The notes beneath the pieces were generated by a model, which saw only the letters and a list, made by a program, of their open reading frames with translations, did not search any database and was not told the origin of the DNA. From assembly GCA_945889005.1 (NCBI GenBank), contig CAMDBI010000003.1, positions 1 to 64,000 of the forward strand: a stretch of DNA of 64,000 nt, given 5' to 3'. This DNA comes from Bacteroides fragilis. GTDB lineage: Bacteria > Bacteroidota > Bacteroidia > Bacteroidales > DTGW01. Both the position numbers and the translations under genes were made by a program. Below, one piece after another: positions 45,458 through 55,090 of this stretch. Within the stretch, counting starts at the first letter, position 1. Every line of letters starts with the position of its first letter.

Positions 45458-46429
45458 TTAGTCAAAGGTTTGCCCACTATTGTTCGAAATTTCAATCATT
45501 GCCTCAAATTCTTGAGGAGAAAGGTCGTTGATTAGATAAAAAATTGGATTTACTTTTTCGTTGTTTTTAATAATTTCGTAATGCAGGTGAGGAGCTGTAG
45601 ATGTGCCAGTGTTTCCGACATAACCAATAACATCGCCTCGTTTTACCTTTTGACCCAATTTTACATTGAAACCACTCATGTGGGCATATAGTGTTTTAAA
45701 CCCAAATCCATGGTTAACAAGTATTTTATTACCATAACCGGTATATGAGCGCTCAATTTCTTCAATAACTCCATCGCCAGTAGTAAAAATCTCTGTACCT
45801 ACAGGTGCAGTAAAATCGAGTCCATAATGAAATCGCTTGATCTTGTATATTGGATGAATTCGCCATCCCCAACCAGAAGAAGTTCGAGTTAAATCTTTAT
45901 TACTAACTGGTTGAATATATGGCCCACACGATAGCATTTCGTTTTTATTGAGGGCAAGTTTTATTACTTCATCGTACGATTTGGATTGAACATAAGTCTT
46001 TTTCAATAAAATATCTAATTTCTTAGCTGTTTCGATGATTATTTTACTATTGTCGTAGCCTTCCAAATTGTCGTAACGGTTTATGCCCCCAAAACCGGCA
46101 TCTCTAATAGAACGCGAAATGGGTTCAGCTTCAAATATGGTTCGGTAAATATTGTCGTCGCGTTTTTGAAGGTCAATTAAAACACCAGATATTTGATTGA
46201 GTTTTTTGTCCATCAATTCAAATTGCAGGCGATATTGCTCAATTTCTCGCGCTTGTATTCGCTCTTTGGGCGAATCGAAAAATTTCGAGAAAATAAGATT
46301 AAAAACAACAGCTATAACCAAGCCAGCGAAAAAAAAGGTAAAAATTTTAATAATTAAGCCTTTTGCACTTACTTTGACACGATCAAAACTAAGAGAATCG
46401 GGGTTGAATTTATATTTGTACTTTGCCAT
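45458..46429 (-). CDS. Membrane-anchored M23 metallopeptidase
   Basis: This 323-residue protein has a cytoplasmic basic start, a single membrane helix at about 30-50 (IIKIFTFFFAGLVIAVVFNLIF), a periplasmic coiled coil, and a C-terminal LytM/M23 domain with the zinc ligands in HYGLDFTAPVG (H-x3-D) and HLHYEI (H-x-H). GYGNKILVNHGFGFKTLYAHM is also present. It would cut peptidoglycan cross-links or activate amidases during growth and division. All zinc ligands are kept, so it is probably active. Confidence 0.93.
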   Translation of the reverse strand: MAKYKYKFNPDSLSFDRVKVSAKGLIIKIFTFFFAGLVIAVVFNLIFSKFFDSPKERIQAREIEQYRLQFELMDKKLNQISGVLIDLQKRDDNIYRTIFEAEPISRSIRDAGFGGINRYDNLEGYDNSKIIIETAKKLDILLKKTYVQSKSYDEVIKLALNKNEMLSCGPYIQPVSNKDLTRTSSGWGWRIHPIYKIKRFHYGLDFTAPVGTEIFTTGDGVIEEIERSYTGYGNKILVNHGFGFKTLYAHMSGFNVKLGQKVKRGDVIGYVGNTGTSTAPHLHYEIIKNNEKVNPIFYLINDLSPQEFEAMIEISNNSGQTFD

Positions 46430-46490
46430 TTTCTTCAGCTTTTTTTTGCTTTCAGACTTTATTAATACGCAACATTTATTTTATTGTCGA

Positions 46491-46521
46491 CAAATCTAGG
46501 AGATTTTTTTAATTTTGCAAA
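46491..46521 (-). promoter_or_regulatory. Promoter of the M23 gene, overlapping a reverse -7 element
   Basis: On the minus strand TTTG (46521-46518), a 19-nt spacer and TAGATTTG (46498-46491) form an exact consensus. On the plus strand the spacer holds TAATTTTG (46510-46517), a -7 element facing alaS, with only ATTG at 46483-46486 (23 nt) as -33. The two promoters would compete for the same DNA. Confidence 0.65.
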
Positions 46522-46693
46522 GGTTTTTTTATTTTATTTTAATTAAAATACTGTTTTACAAATTGTTTGAAAGTTTTATTTATCTGAAAATTGAAGCTAA
46601 ATGTTGTGTATTGCAATGTTTATTGATGTTTTATAAATAATTGTTTCAATATAAATTAAATATCAAGTAAACAACATATTAATATTATTAATA

Positions 46694-49309
46694 ATGACTT
46701 CTTCAGAAATTAGGGATTCTTTTTTAAAATTTTTCCAAAGCAAGCAACATCAAATTGTTCCTTCAGCTCCTATAGTAGTTAAAAATGATCCAACTCTTAT
46801 GTTTACCAACGCGGGGATGAATCAGTTTAAAGATATGTTTTTGGGCATCTCGCCTATTAAATATCACCGAGTTGCCGATACTCAGAAGTGTTTGCGTGTA
46901 AGTGGAAAACACAACGATCTTGAGGAGGTGGGGCACGATACATACCACCACACTATGTTCGAGATGTTGGGCAATTGGTCTTTTGGCGATTATTTCAAAA
47001 AAGAAGCTATCGAGTGGGCATGGGAATATCTAACAGATGTCGTTAAACTTGATAAGGAGCGTTTATATGTTACTGTTTTTGGAGGCGACAAATCCGAAAA
47101 CCTCGAACGAGATACTGAGGCATTCGATTATTGGGCAAAATATACCAGTCACGACCGTATAATCGATGGTTCTAAAAAAGATAATTTTTGGGAAATGGGC
47201 GATACCGGACCTTGCGGGCCCTGTTCAGAAATTCATATCGATCTGCGCGACCAAGCTGAACGTTTGAAAACACCTGGTCGCGACATGGTTAATACCGGAC
47301 ATCCATTGGTAATCGAAATCTGGAACAATGTTTTTATTCAATTTAACCGTAAAGCCAACGGACAGCTCGAGCTTTTACCTGCACAACATGTCGATACCGG
47401 CATGGGCTTCGAACGCTTGTGTATGGCTGTTCAAGGCAAAAAATCGAATTACGATACCGATGTTTTTCAAGATATAATTGCTGAAATCTCTAAACTTTCG
47501 GGCATTAAATATGGCGAGAACGAAAAGAACGATATTGCAATGCGTGTTATTGCCGATCATTTGCGTGCTGTTTCATTTGCAATTGCCGATGGACAAGTTC
47601 CATCTAATAATAAAGCTGGATATGTTATTAGACGTATTCTTCGTCGTGCTGTTCGTTATGCTTACACGTATTTGAAGCAAGACGAACCGTTTATGTGCAA
47701 ACTTGTCGATGTGCTTGCCCGTCAGATGGGTAGCGCATTCCCCGAAATTATTGCACAACAAAAACTGGTTACTCAAGTCATTCAGGAAGAAGAAAATGCA
47801 TTTTTACGTACTCTTTCGACAGGAATAAAGTTACTCGATCAAATTATTGAAAAAGCTCGTAAGTCAAACAACCAAGAGATTGGAGGGAAAGAAGCTTTCG
47901 AACTATACGATACATTCGGGTTTCCGCTTGATCTTACTGAATTGATACTTCGAGAGCAGTTTTTAACAGTAAACCGAGATGAGTTTGACCACGAAATGGA
48001 AGCTCAGAAAAGCCGATCGAGAGCAAGTGCTGTGGTAGAAACCGACGATTGGGTTAAGATAAGCGACGAAGAAGGAGAGGGTTTCGTTGGTTACGACTAC
48101 AACGAGGCAACTGTTTATATTAAACAATACAGAAAAGTTTCGACCAAAGGCGCTACTCAATATCATTTGGTGTTTAATACCACTCCCTTTTATGCCGAAA
48201 GTGGCGGGCAATCTGGTGATTCTGGTAGTATCTCGGCAAATGGCGAAACCATAACAATTGTCGATACCAAGAAAGAAAACAACCAGTGGTTACATATTGC
48301 CAATACACTTCCAATCGATCCCCAAAGTGCATTCTTAGCAAAAGTTAATATCGAAAAGCGAATGTCGATTATGGCAAACCATACGGCTACACATTTGTTA
48401 CATCAGGCATTGAGAGGTTTCTTGGGTAAACATGTCGAACAGAAAGGTTCTTTGGTTCATCCCGACTATTTGCGATTCGACTTTTCGCATTTTCAGAAAT
48501 TGACCGACGAAGAAATTGCTAAAGTAGAAGCATTTGTAAATGATCGTATACGCGAAAACTTAGAACTTAACGAAAATAGATACATGCCATACGACCAGGC
48601 AATAAAATCGGGTGCTATGGCTCTATTTGGCGAGAAGTATGGCGATGCTGTTCGGGTTATTCAATTTGGCACTTCGGTTGAGCTTTGTGGTGGAACTCAT
48701 GTGAAGGCTACAGGTCAAATTAGCTATTTCAAGATTGTTTCAGAGAGTGCTATTGCTGCGGGAATTAGACGTATTGAGGCTATAACCGGGAAAGGTTTTG
48801 ACAATTACTTTTCTCATCAGATATCTACTGTTGACAAGGTGAAAGAAATACTTAAAAATCCTCAGGATATTTTAAAGGCTGTTGAAACATTGGTTGCCGA
48901 CAATGCTCATCTTCAAAAGAAAATAGATGCATTTGAAAAGGAACAACTAGTAAGTGTAAAGGCCAATTTATTGAAAAAAGCAGTTTTAAAAGGCAATATT
49001 TCAATTATTTCTGAAATAATTGAAATATCAACTTCGACACTTTTGAAAGATTTGGCTTTTCAACTTAAATCAGAAATGCCCCGTTTAGTATGTGTTCTTG
49101 GAGCAACGATCGACAGAAAAGCAAATCTCGCTGTGATGGTAACCGATGAATTGGTAAAGGAAAAAGGATTAAATGCCGGAGTAATTGTTCGCGAACTTGC
49201 CAAGGAAATAGATGGTGGCGGCGGTGGACAGGCATTTTTGGCAACTGCCGGGGGGAAAAAACCTGAAGGACTTAAAAATGCTATCGAAAAAGGGAAAAAT
49301 ATTGTTTAA
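46694..49309 (+). CDS. alaS: Alanyl-tRNA synthetase
   Basis: This 871-residue enzyme charges tRNA-Ala. The class II core is at residues 1-450 (FFQSKQHQIVPSAPIV, FTNAGMNQFKDMFLG, EVGHDTYHHTMFEMLGNWSFGDYF, GCGPCSEIH-like GPCGPCSEIH, GMGFERLCM). The editing domain has NHTATHLLHQ near 561 and CGGTHV near 665. The C-terminal part holds the coiled coil and a glycine-rich GGGGGQAFLATAGG segment. Nothing is missing. It shares its upstream region with the M23 gene. Confidence 0.97.
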   Translation: MTSSEIRDSFLKFFQSKQHQIVPSAPIVVKNDPTLMFTNAGMNQFKDMFLGISPIKYHRVADTQKCLRVSGKHNDLEEVGHDTYHHTMFEMLGNWSFGDYFKKEAIEWAWEYLTDVVKLDKERLYVTVFGGDKSENLERDTEAFDYWAKYTSHDRIIDGSKKDNFWEMGDTGPCGPCSEIHIDLRDQAERLKTPGRDMVNTGHPLVIEIWNNVFIQFNRKANGQLELLPAQHVDTGMGFERLCMAVQGKKSNYDTDVFQDIIAEISKLSGIKYGENEKNDIAMRVIADHLRAVSFAIADGQVPSNNKAGYVIRRILRRAVRYAYTYLKQDEPFMCKLVDVLARQMGSAFPEIIAQQKLVTQVIQEEENAFLRTLSTGIKLLDQIIEKARKSNNQEIGGKEAFELYDTFGFPLDLTELILREQFLTVNRDEFDHEMEAQKSRSRASAVVETDDWVKISDEEGEGFVGYDYNEATVYIKQYRKVSTKGATQYHLVFNTTPFYAESGGQSGDSGSISANGETITIVDTKKENNQWLHIANTLPIDPQSAFLAKVNIEKRMSIMANHTATHLLHQALRGFLGKHVEQKGSLVHPDYLRFDFSHFQKLTDEEIAKVEAFVNDRIRENLELNENRYMPYDQAIKSGAMALFGEKYGDAVRVIQFGTSVELCGGTHVKATGQISYFKIVSESAIAAGIRRIEAITGKGFDNYFSHQISTVDKVKEILKNPQDILKAVETLVADNAHLQKKIDAFEKEQLVSVKANLLKKAVLKGNISIISEIIEISTSTLLKDLAFQLKSEMPRLVCVLGATIDRKANLAVMVTDELVKEKGLNAGVIVRELAKEIDGGGGGQAFLATAGGKKPEGLKNAIEKGKNIV

Positions 49310-49386
49310 TCTGGCTTTTAGATATTTATTGATTTAACTTTCGAAAAGTTTAACGTAGTATCGTGCTCAACTTAGCTTTATTTTAC

Positions 49387-49394
49387 TAAATTTG
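49387..49394 (+). promoter_or_regulatory. -7 element upstream of the acyl-CoA synthetase
   Basis: TAAATTTG matches TAnnTTTG exactly and lies 22 nt before the start codon. No -33 TTTG is at the expected distance. Confidence 0.35.
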
Positions 49395-49416
49395 TATTAG
49401 ATATAATAATGATTAT

Positions 49417-51189
49417 ATGAAGATTACCCGTATTTTTGATATTCTTCAAAATTATAAAGCTTCAAATAACTTTAAAAACGATGCTTTAGTTGGAAATAAT
49501 TCCGGAAAATGGGTTTATTATTCTACAGACCAATATATCAATTTGTCTAATCAATTTAGCTTGGGTTTGTTGTCGCTTGGTATAAAAAAAAGCGATAGAA
49601 TAGCGGTAATTTCAAACAACAGACCCGAATGGAACATTATCGATATGGGTATGTTACAGTTGGGTTGTGTGAGTGTTCCCTTGTTTCCGACTGCTGCAAA
49701 AGAAGAAGTTCAATATATATTGAAACATGCAGCTCCTAAGTTTATATTTGTTTCAAATAAAGACTTTTATGATAAAGTAAAAGTGATATTAGAGGAAAAT
49801 AATCAATCGGTCAATAAAATTTATTCTTTTGACGATATTGAAAATGTCAATAAATGGACTGCAATTACCGATATTGGAAGAGGTGCCAATGAAAAGCAAG
49901 TGCAATATTTTGAAGAATTAAAAGCAAAAATATTGCCTTCGGACTTGGCAACTATAATTTATACATCGGGAACAACAGGTTTTCCAAAAGGAGTGATGCT
50001 TTCGCATCACAATATAGTGACCAATTTTTTAGCTACATCAAAGGTATACAACTATGGGAGAAACGATAGAACGCTGAGTTTTATTCCTTTTAGCCATATT
50101 TATGAACGAATGCTCAATTACAATTTTCAATACAAGGGCTTGAGCATTTATTACGCACAAAATATCAAAACGATTGTTCAAGATCTTCAATTTTCTAAAC
50201 CTCAAATTATTATATGTGTTCCGAGCATATTGGAATTGATTTATCAACGAATGGTTGACAAAGGAACTGAACTTCCTATTCACAAAAGAATTATTTATTT
50301 TGGAGCTATTCGATTGGCAAGTATATTCGAATTCAACAAAGGATTTATATATAAGTTTTTATTGAGAATTGCCGATCGTTTGGTGTATAGGTTTTGGAGA
50401 GAAGCTTTAGGTGGTCAAATTGGTATGATTGTAATAGGCGGATCGTCGGTACAATTGAAACTTGCTCGAATATTTACTGCTGCTGGCATTGAAATAATTG
50501 AGGGATATGGGCTTACCGAAACATCGCCCGTAGTGTCGGTCAATAAACCGGCAACTCGCGAGGTTATGCTTGGAACAGTGGGTCCAGTTCTCGAAAATAT
50601 TGAAGTGAAACTTGCCGAAGATGGCGAAATACTTTGCAAAGGACAATGCATTATGCAGGGGTATCACAAACAACCTATTTTAAATATGCAGGTAATAGAC
50701 TCGGAAGGCTGGTTTCATACAGGCGATATTGGTTATTTTGTCGATGGTAAATACCTCAAAATAATAGATCGTAAACAAGATATTTTTAAATTGTCGAATG
50801 GATCGAGTGTAGCTCCACAACCCATTGAAAATTCAATTAAAGAGTCCGATTTTATTCAAAATGCAATGGTAGTTGGCGAAAACCACGACTATGTTGGAGC
50901 TCTTATTGTGCCAAACATTCAATTTATTACTAACTGGGCAAGTAAGAAAAAACAAGATGTCTATAACATTAAAAATCTTCTAAAAAGCTCAATTGTAAAA
51001 GAGCAATATCGCAAAGAGATTGATAAAATAAACAAAAAACTCAAAAAGCACAAGCAAATAAAAAAATATATACTATTGCCAAACGAATGGACTATAGACT
51101 CGGGCGAGCTCGCGTATACCATGAAGCTCAAAAGAAACAAAATAGCCGAGAAATATAAAAATGAAATTGAGCAACTGTTTATAAATTAA
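49417..51189 (+). CDS. Long-chain acyl-CoA synthetase (AMP-forming)
   Basis: This 590-residue protein has the ANL-superfamily P-loop IIYTSGTTGFPKGVMLSHHN, the adenylate motif EGYGLTETSPVVS, GWFHTGDIGYF and KIIDRKQDIFKLSNG at the hinge. Length and the ISNNRPEWNIIDMGMLQLG opening fit FadD15-type long-chain fatty acyl-CoA ligases. It activates fatty acids for lipid synthesis or breakdown. It is convergent with the TolC-like gene, 23 nt apart. Confidence 0.92.
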   Translation: MKITRIFDILQNYKASNNFKNDALVGNNSGKWVYYSTDQYINLSNQFSLGLLSLGIKKSDRIAVISNNRPEWNIIDMGMLQLGCVSVPLFPTAAKEEVQYILKHAAPKFIFVSNKDFYDKVKVILEENNQSVNKIYSFDDIENVNKWTAITDIGRGANEKQVQYFEELKAKILPSDLATIIYTSGTTGFPKGVMLSHHNIVTNFLATSKVYNYGRNDRTLSFIPFSHIYERMLNYNFQYKGLSIYYAQNIKTIVQDLQFSKPQIIICVPSILELIYQRMVDKGTELPIHKRIIYFGAIRLASIFEFNKGFIYKFLLRIADRLVYRFWREALGGQIGMIVIGGSSVQLKLARIFTAAGIEIIEGYGLTETSPVVSVNKPATREVMLGTVGPVLENIEVKLAEDGEILCKGQCIMQGYHKQPILNMQVIDSEGWFHTGDIGYFVDGKYLKIIDRKQDIFKLSNGSSVAPQPIENSIKESDFIQNAMVVGENHDYVGALIVPNIQFITNWASKKKQDVYNIKNLLKSSIVKEQYRKEIDKINKKLKKHKQIKKYILLPNEWTIDSGELAYTMKLKRNKIAEKYKNEIEQLFIN

Positions 51190-51212
51190 GGTGGTTCAAA
51201 AACTTTTTTATA

Positions 51213-52523
51213 CTATAGCTCAATAGCTTTGCCTGCATAGAAATCTAATATTTTTGCCGAAAAAATAAATTGATACATCGATTTAATATAGTCCGATTGT
51301 GATTGCGAAACTTTGTTTTTCAACTCGTTATAATCGAAAATAGAAATAGCGCCATTTTCAAATCGCTCTTTAGCAAAGTTGTAAGCCTCTGTCGATGCTG
51401 TTAATGCTTCTTTGTATGCCTTAAAACTTGCATAAGCCGCTTTGGCATTTGTGTAGGCTTTTTGAATGATCTCTCGGTATTGCTTTTTCAGAATCTCATA
51501 TTCGTTTTTGTAACGTTGCACGTTCAATTGGGCTGCTTTTACCTGATTGTTGACCTGAAATTTATTGAAAATTGGTAATTGCAGCGATAGTCCAATATAT
51601 TCCATATCGTTGTTTTTAAATTGGACTGCAAATGAAAGCGGGTTGGCATCGTTATAGCTATTGTTGAGCGATGCTTGTAGTGCCAAAGTTGGATACATAT
51701 AACTTTTTGCTACATTATAGGCACTTTGGCTGCTTTCTATTCTCAATTTTGAGGCTTCTATTTCGGGGCGGGTTTCGAAACTCTTTAAAAATAGTTCGTT
51801 TGCCGACAATAGGCTCAACTCAGCTTTTAGCATAAGGGTATCGGGTATTGCAACATTGAACGAGTCGGGAACCGCCAGCTCGAGCGACTGTGCCAATACC
51901 AACAAGTCGTAATTTGCGTTATTTTCGAGTTCTATAAGGCGAGCTTGTTCTCGAGCTTGTTGGGCTTTGTTTTCTAACAATGTCGATTTGGAAATTGCAC
52001 CAGATTGGTATTTATAATCGAGTCTTTTTTGATTTTCGCCTGTTATGTTGACTTGCATTTTTTGAGCACTGAGCAACTCCTTGTCGAGAAGTACCGCAAG
52101 ATACAACGAAGCTACTTCGAGAGCTATTAAATCTTTTCGTTGTTGTAAGTCTTTGCTGGCTGCTTGCAACTCTGCCGATCGTTGTTTGATGGAATTTACA
52201 TTGCCCAATCCATCGAATATATTGACCGATGTGTTTAAGCCAAGGTTTAAGCCAAAGCTGTTTCCATTAACATAAGTATTGTCGCTAATTTGCGATTTAT
52301 TAAAATTTAAACCTGAACTTGCATTCGCATTTAACGATGGCAATAAATTTGATTTTGCCTGATTGTATTGAATTTGTGAGTTGTCGACCATCAATTGCTG
52401 ATTTTGCAACGTAAGGTTATGTTCGAGTGCATATTCGATACATTGTTTAAGTGTCCAGTTCTGGCTTTGAATACTTAAATTTGGCATTACTGCCAACAAG
52501 CAAAATATTTTGAATGTTCTCAT
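51213..52523 (-). CDS. TolC-family outer-membrane efflux protein
   Basis: This 436-residue protein has a signal peptide (about 20 residues, ending LSIQSQ) and two repeats of long helical hairpins with beta segments, typical of TolC: WTLKQCIEYALEHNLTLQNQQL, LNLGLNTSVNIFDGLGN, then GLSLQLPIFNKFQVNNQVKAAQLNVQ and AKERFENGAISIFDYNELKN. It is the last gene of the exporter operon and would form the outer-membrane channel. Confidence 0.93.
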   Translation of the reverse strand: MRTFKIFCLLAVMPNLSIQSQNWTLKQCIEYALEHNLTLQNQQLMVDNSQIQYNQAKSNLLPSLNANASSGLNFNKSQISDNTYVNGNSFGLNLGLNTSVNIFDGLGNVNSIKQRSAELQAASKDLQQRKDLIALEVASLYLAVLLDKELLSAQKMQVNITGENQKRLDYKYQSGAISKSTLLENKAQQAREQARLIELENNANYDLLVLAQSLELAVPDSFNVAIPDTLMLKAELSLLSANELFLKSFETRPEIEASKLRIESSQSAYNVAKSYMYPTLALQASLNNSYNDANPLSFAVQFKNNDMEYIGLSLQLPIFNKFQVNNQVKAAQLNVQRYKNEYEILKKQYREIIQKAYTNAKAAYASFKAYKEALTASTEAYNFAKERFENGAISIFDYNELKNKVSQSQSDYIKSMYQFIFSAKILDFYAGKAIEL

Positions 52524-52584
52524 TTTCTATAAACTTTATTTTTTGCTCTTAACTCTTTGGGTTTCCAAGTGAAGTCGAGGGGGC

Positions 52585-53706
52585 TTATTTTTTTGTTTCA
52601 GGTTTTCTGCTTTTGTCAATCTTTTTCCCTTTCAGTTTGCTTGTGTTTTTTATTCCATCCAAAATCTGTACATTAACACCATCGGACAATCCAAGTTTCA
52701 CCTTGCACTCTTTGAAGCTCTGGGCAGGCTTTTCGTTAAGTAAGGTATCGACAAACGAACTGTCGTTGCGGAAATGAACAAGACTTTCGTCAATAACCAT
52801 TACACTGTCGCGGCGATCGAGAATAATGTCGGCATTGGCGCTGTAACCAGCTCTAATAAATTGCCCTTTGTCGAGTTTTACATCGGCTTTTATTTCGAAT
52901 TGAATAGAACCGTTTTCGGTAACTCCTTTGGGCGAAATATAAGTTAGTTCGGCATTGTAGCGTTTATTCTCGATGGCTCCAATGTTTATTTCGAGTTTCA
53001 TACCCGAATGAATTTTGCCTACTTCAGATTCGTCGATCTTTCCTTGAAAAATCATGTCGTTCATATCGGCAACAATTGCAATGGTGGTACCATCGTTGAA
53101 TGTATTGGTTTGAATTACGTTGAACCCCTCTCTAATAGGCACATCGAGTACCATGCCCGATATGGTTGAACGAACCAAGGTATTTGAAGTGGATGCCAAT
53201 GCCTTGGTAGCTCCTTCTTTGATGAGTTGAAGGTTGTCTTCGGCACTGCTCAATTCTTCTTTACTTGTATTAAAAGTGGTTAGTGTTTTCTGAAACTCGC
53301 TTTTAGAAATTACTTCCTTGTCGAAAAGCTCCTTTTGACGATTGTAGTCTTGAGTAGCATCGTTTAAATTGATCTGAGCCCTTTTTACGCGCGATTCGGC
53401 ACCACTCAATGCTTCCATGTTTGGAATAATACGCACTTTAGCAAGCAAGTCGCCAGTTTTTACCAAATCGCCCGGTTTTACATATATCTCTGAAATAATC
53501 CCCGACACTTGTGGCTTAATCGATATTTCGCGACGAGGAATAATGCTTCCGGTTGCAACAGATTTCTTTAAAATATTACTTTTAAATGCTTGTTTTAGCT
53601 CAAAAATTTCTGTTTTTTTACTCGCTTTTCCAATCATGAAAACAGCAGTCCAAATAAATAAAACAGCAATAAGCGCAATTACAATGTATTTAATAATTTT
53701 TTTCAT
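52585..53706 (-). CDS. MacA-like periplasmic adaptor (HlyD/RND type)
   Basis: This 373-residue protein has one N-terminal membrane helix (IVIALIAVLFIWTAVFMI). A biotinyl-lipoyl half-motif follows (VKPGDLVKTGDLLAKV), then a coiled-coil hairpin at residues 105-165 (RVKRAQINLNDATQDYNRQKELFDKEV), the second half-motif and beta-barrel (RSTISGMVLDVPIREGFNV). The C-terminus is Lys-rich. It would connect the permeases to the TolC-like channel. Confidence 0.9.
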   Translation of the reverse strand: MKKIIKYIVIALIAVLFIWTAVFMIGKASKKTEIFELKQAFKSNILKKSVATGSIIPRREISIKPQVSGIISEIYVKPGDLVKTGDLLAKVRIIPNMEALSGAESRVKRAQINLNDATQDYNRQKELFDKEVISKSEFQKTLTTFNTSKEELSSAEDNLQLIKEGATKALASTSNTLVRSTISGMVLDVPIREGFNVIQTNTFNDGTTIAIVADMNDMIFQGKIDESEVGKIHSGMKLEINIGAIENKRYNAELTYISPKGVTENGSIQFEIKADVKLDKGQFIRAGYSANADIILDRRDSVMVIDESLVHFRNDSSFVDTLLNEKPAQSFKECKVKLGLSDGVNVQILDGIKNTSKLKGKKIDKSRKPETKK

Positions 53707-53809
53707 GTTAAAATATTATTATTCAAGTTCATATTAAGTTCAAAAATTCATATTTTCTATTGTTTCTTTCAATTTTCACATTTTCAAATTGGTACATTTT
53801 TACATTAAT

Positions 53810-55087
53810 TTAAATTTCCTCCCTAAGCGCATCAATGGTTTTCATTTTAACGGCACGCATTGCAGGTAGTATACCGGCTAAAGCACCCGATACTACTAAT
53901 ATAGACAATGTAATAATTCCAACCGGCAAAGATACCTCAGGGTTTCTAATTACATTGTTCAAGTCGCCATTTGGAGCCATTTTCAACCCTTTGTTGACGA
54001 GTTCCAGCAGCCCCATGCTCAACGAAAGTCCTGTGTAACCGGCTATAGTTGTAAGAACTACCGATTCGGCAACTATTTGAGTAATTATATGACGAGGAGT
54101 TGCTCCAAGAGCTCTGTTGATGCCAATTTCATGTGTTCGTTCCTTTACAATTACCAACATAATATTGCTTACACCAATTACACCCGCCAGAAGTGTTCCC
54201 ATACCTACAATCCATGTTAATATATTAATTCCTATAAACAGCGAATTAAATTTATTGAATATTTGTTCAAGATTGAAATGGCCAATAGCGTCGTTGTCGT
54301 TGGGAGCTATACTGTTCCTTTCTTTTAGAGCTTTTATAACTTTTTCTTCAATATCTGAAACGGGGATTCCTTTTTTGGCAGTAAAAGCAAAATAATGCAC
54401 TTGGTTGCCAATATTGAAAGCTACTTGCAAGGTTGTAAAAGGCATATAAATAGCTTCTTCTTTATCGCCGCCAAAATTGGTGCTTGTTCGGGGTCTAAAA
54501 ACTCCAATTACTTGATAATAGCTACCGTATATTTTAATAAACTTTCCAACAACTTTCTCATCTTGTCCAAAAAGTATTTCTTTTACACGGCTTCCAATCA
54601 TACAAACTTTTCGTTTTTCAATGATGTCGTAATAATTGAGAAAGCGTCCCTCAGTAATTTCGATTGGGTCTATTTTTTGGAAATCGGGATAATCGCCTTT
54701 CAGGTTGAAGTAGCCCGATTTGTCGTTGTACGATGTGTTGTCGCCAATACCTTTGTTCGGACCTTCGAGACGAGGTACAAGAGTCTCTATTTCACTTACT
54801 CTATTTCGAATATATACCATATCTTCGTTTGTAAGCTTCCAAAATCGACCCCTTTTAAATCCTTTGTATGGCTCGCCAGTAGGTTGATTCCAAACAAAAG
54901 CGCTATTGACCGCCATACCTTGAAAACTATATAAAAAACCATTGCTCAAGCCTCTACCTGCACCGTACATGACAATGAGCATAAATATTCCCCAGAAAAC
55001 ACCAAATGCAGTTAGGAAAGTACGCATCTTGTTTTTCTTGAGCGAAAAATATATTTCGCTCCAAAAATTTTTGTCAATGATCATCAT
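53810..55087 (-). CDS. MacB-like ABC transporter permease (2)
   Basis: This 425-residue protein has one N-terminal membrane helix (TFLTAFGVFWGIFMLIVMYG), a large periplasmic MacB-type domain (residues 45-280) and three C-terminal helices with the FtsX signature IMLVIVKERTHEIGINRALGATP. It ends MKTIDALREEI, as family members do. It resembles the upstream permease, so the two probably form a heterodimer. Start is one of two adjacent ATGs, 3 nt after the previous stop. Confidence 0.91.
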   Translation of the reverse strand: MMIIDKNFWSEIYFSLKKNKMRTFLTAFGVFWGIFMLIVMYGAGRGLSNGFLYSFQGMAVNSAFVWNQPTGEPYKGFKRGRFWKLTNEDMVYIRNRVSEIETLVPRLEGPNKGIGDNTSYNDKSGYFNLKGDYPDFQKIDPIEITEGRFLNYYDIIEKRKVCMIGSRVKEILFGQDEKVVGKFIKIYGSYYQVIGVFRPRTSTNFGGDKEEAIYMPFTTLQVAFNIGNQVHYFAFTAKKGIPVSDIEEKVIKALKERNSIAPNDNDAIGHFNLEQIFNKFNSLFIGINILTWIVGMGTLLAGVIGVSNIMLVIVKERTHEIGINRALGATPRHIITQIVAESVVLTTIAGYTGLSLSMGLLELVNKGLKMAPNGDLNNVIRNPEVSLPVGIITLSILVVSGALAGILPAMRAVKMKTIDALREEI

Positions 55088-55090
55088 CGC

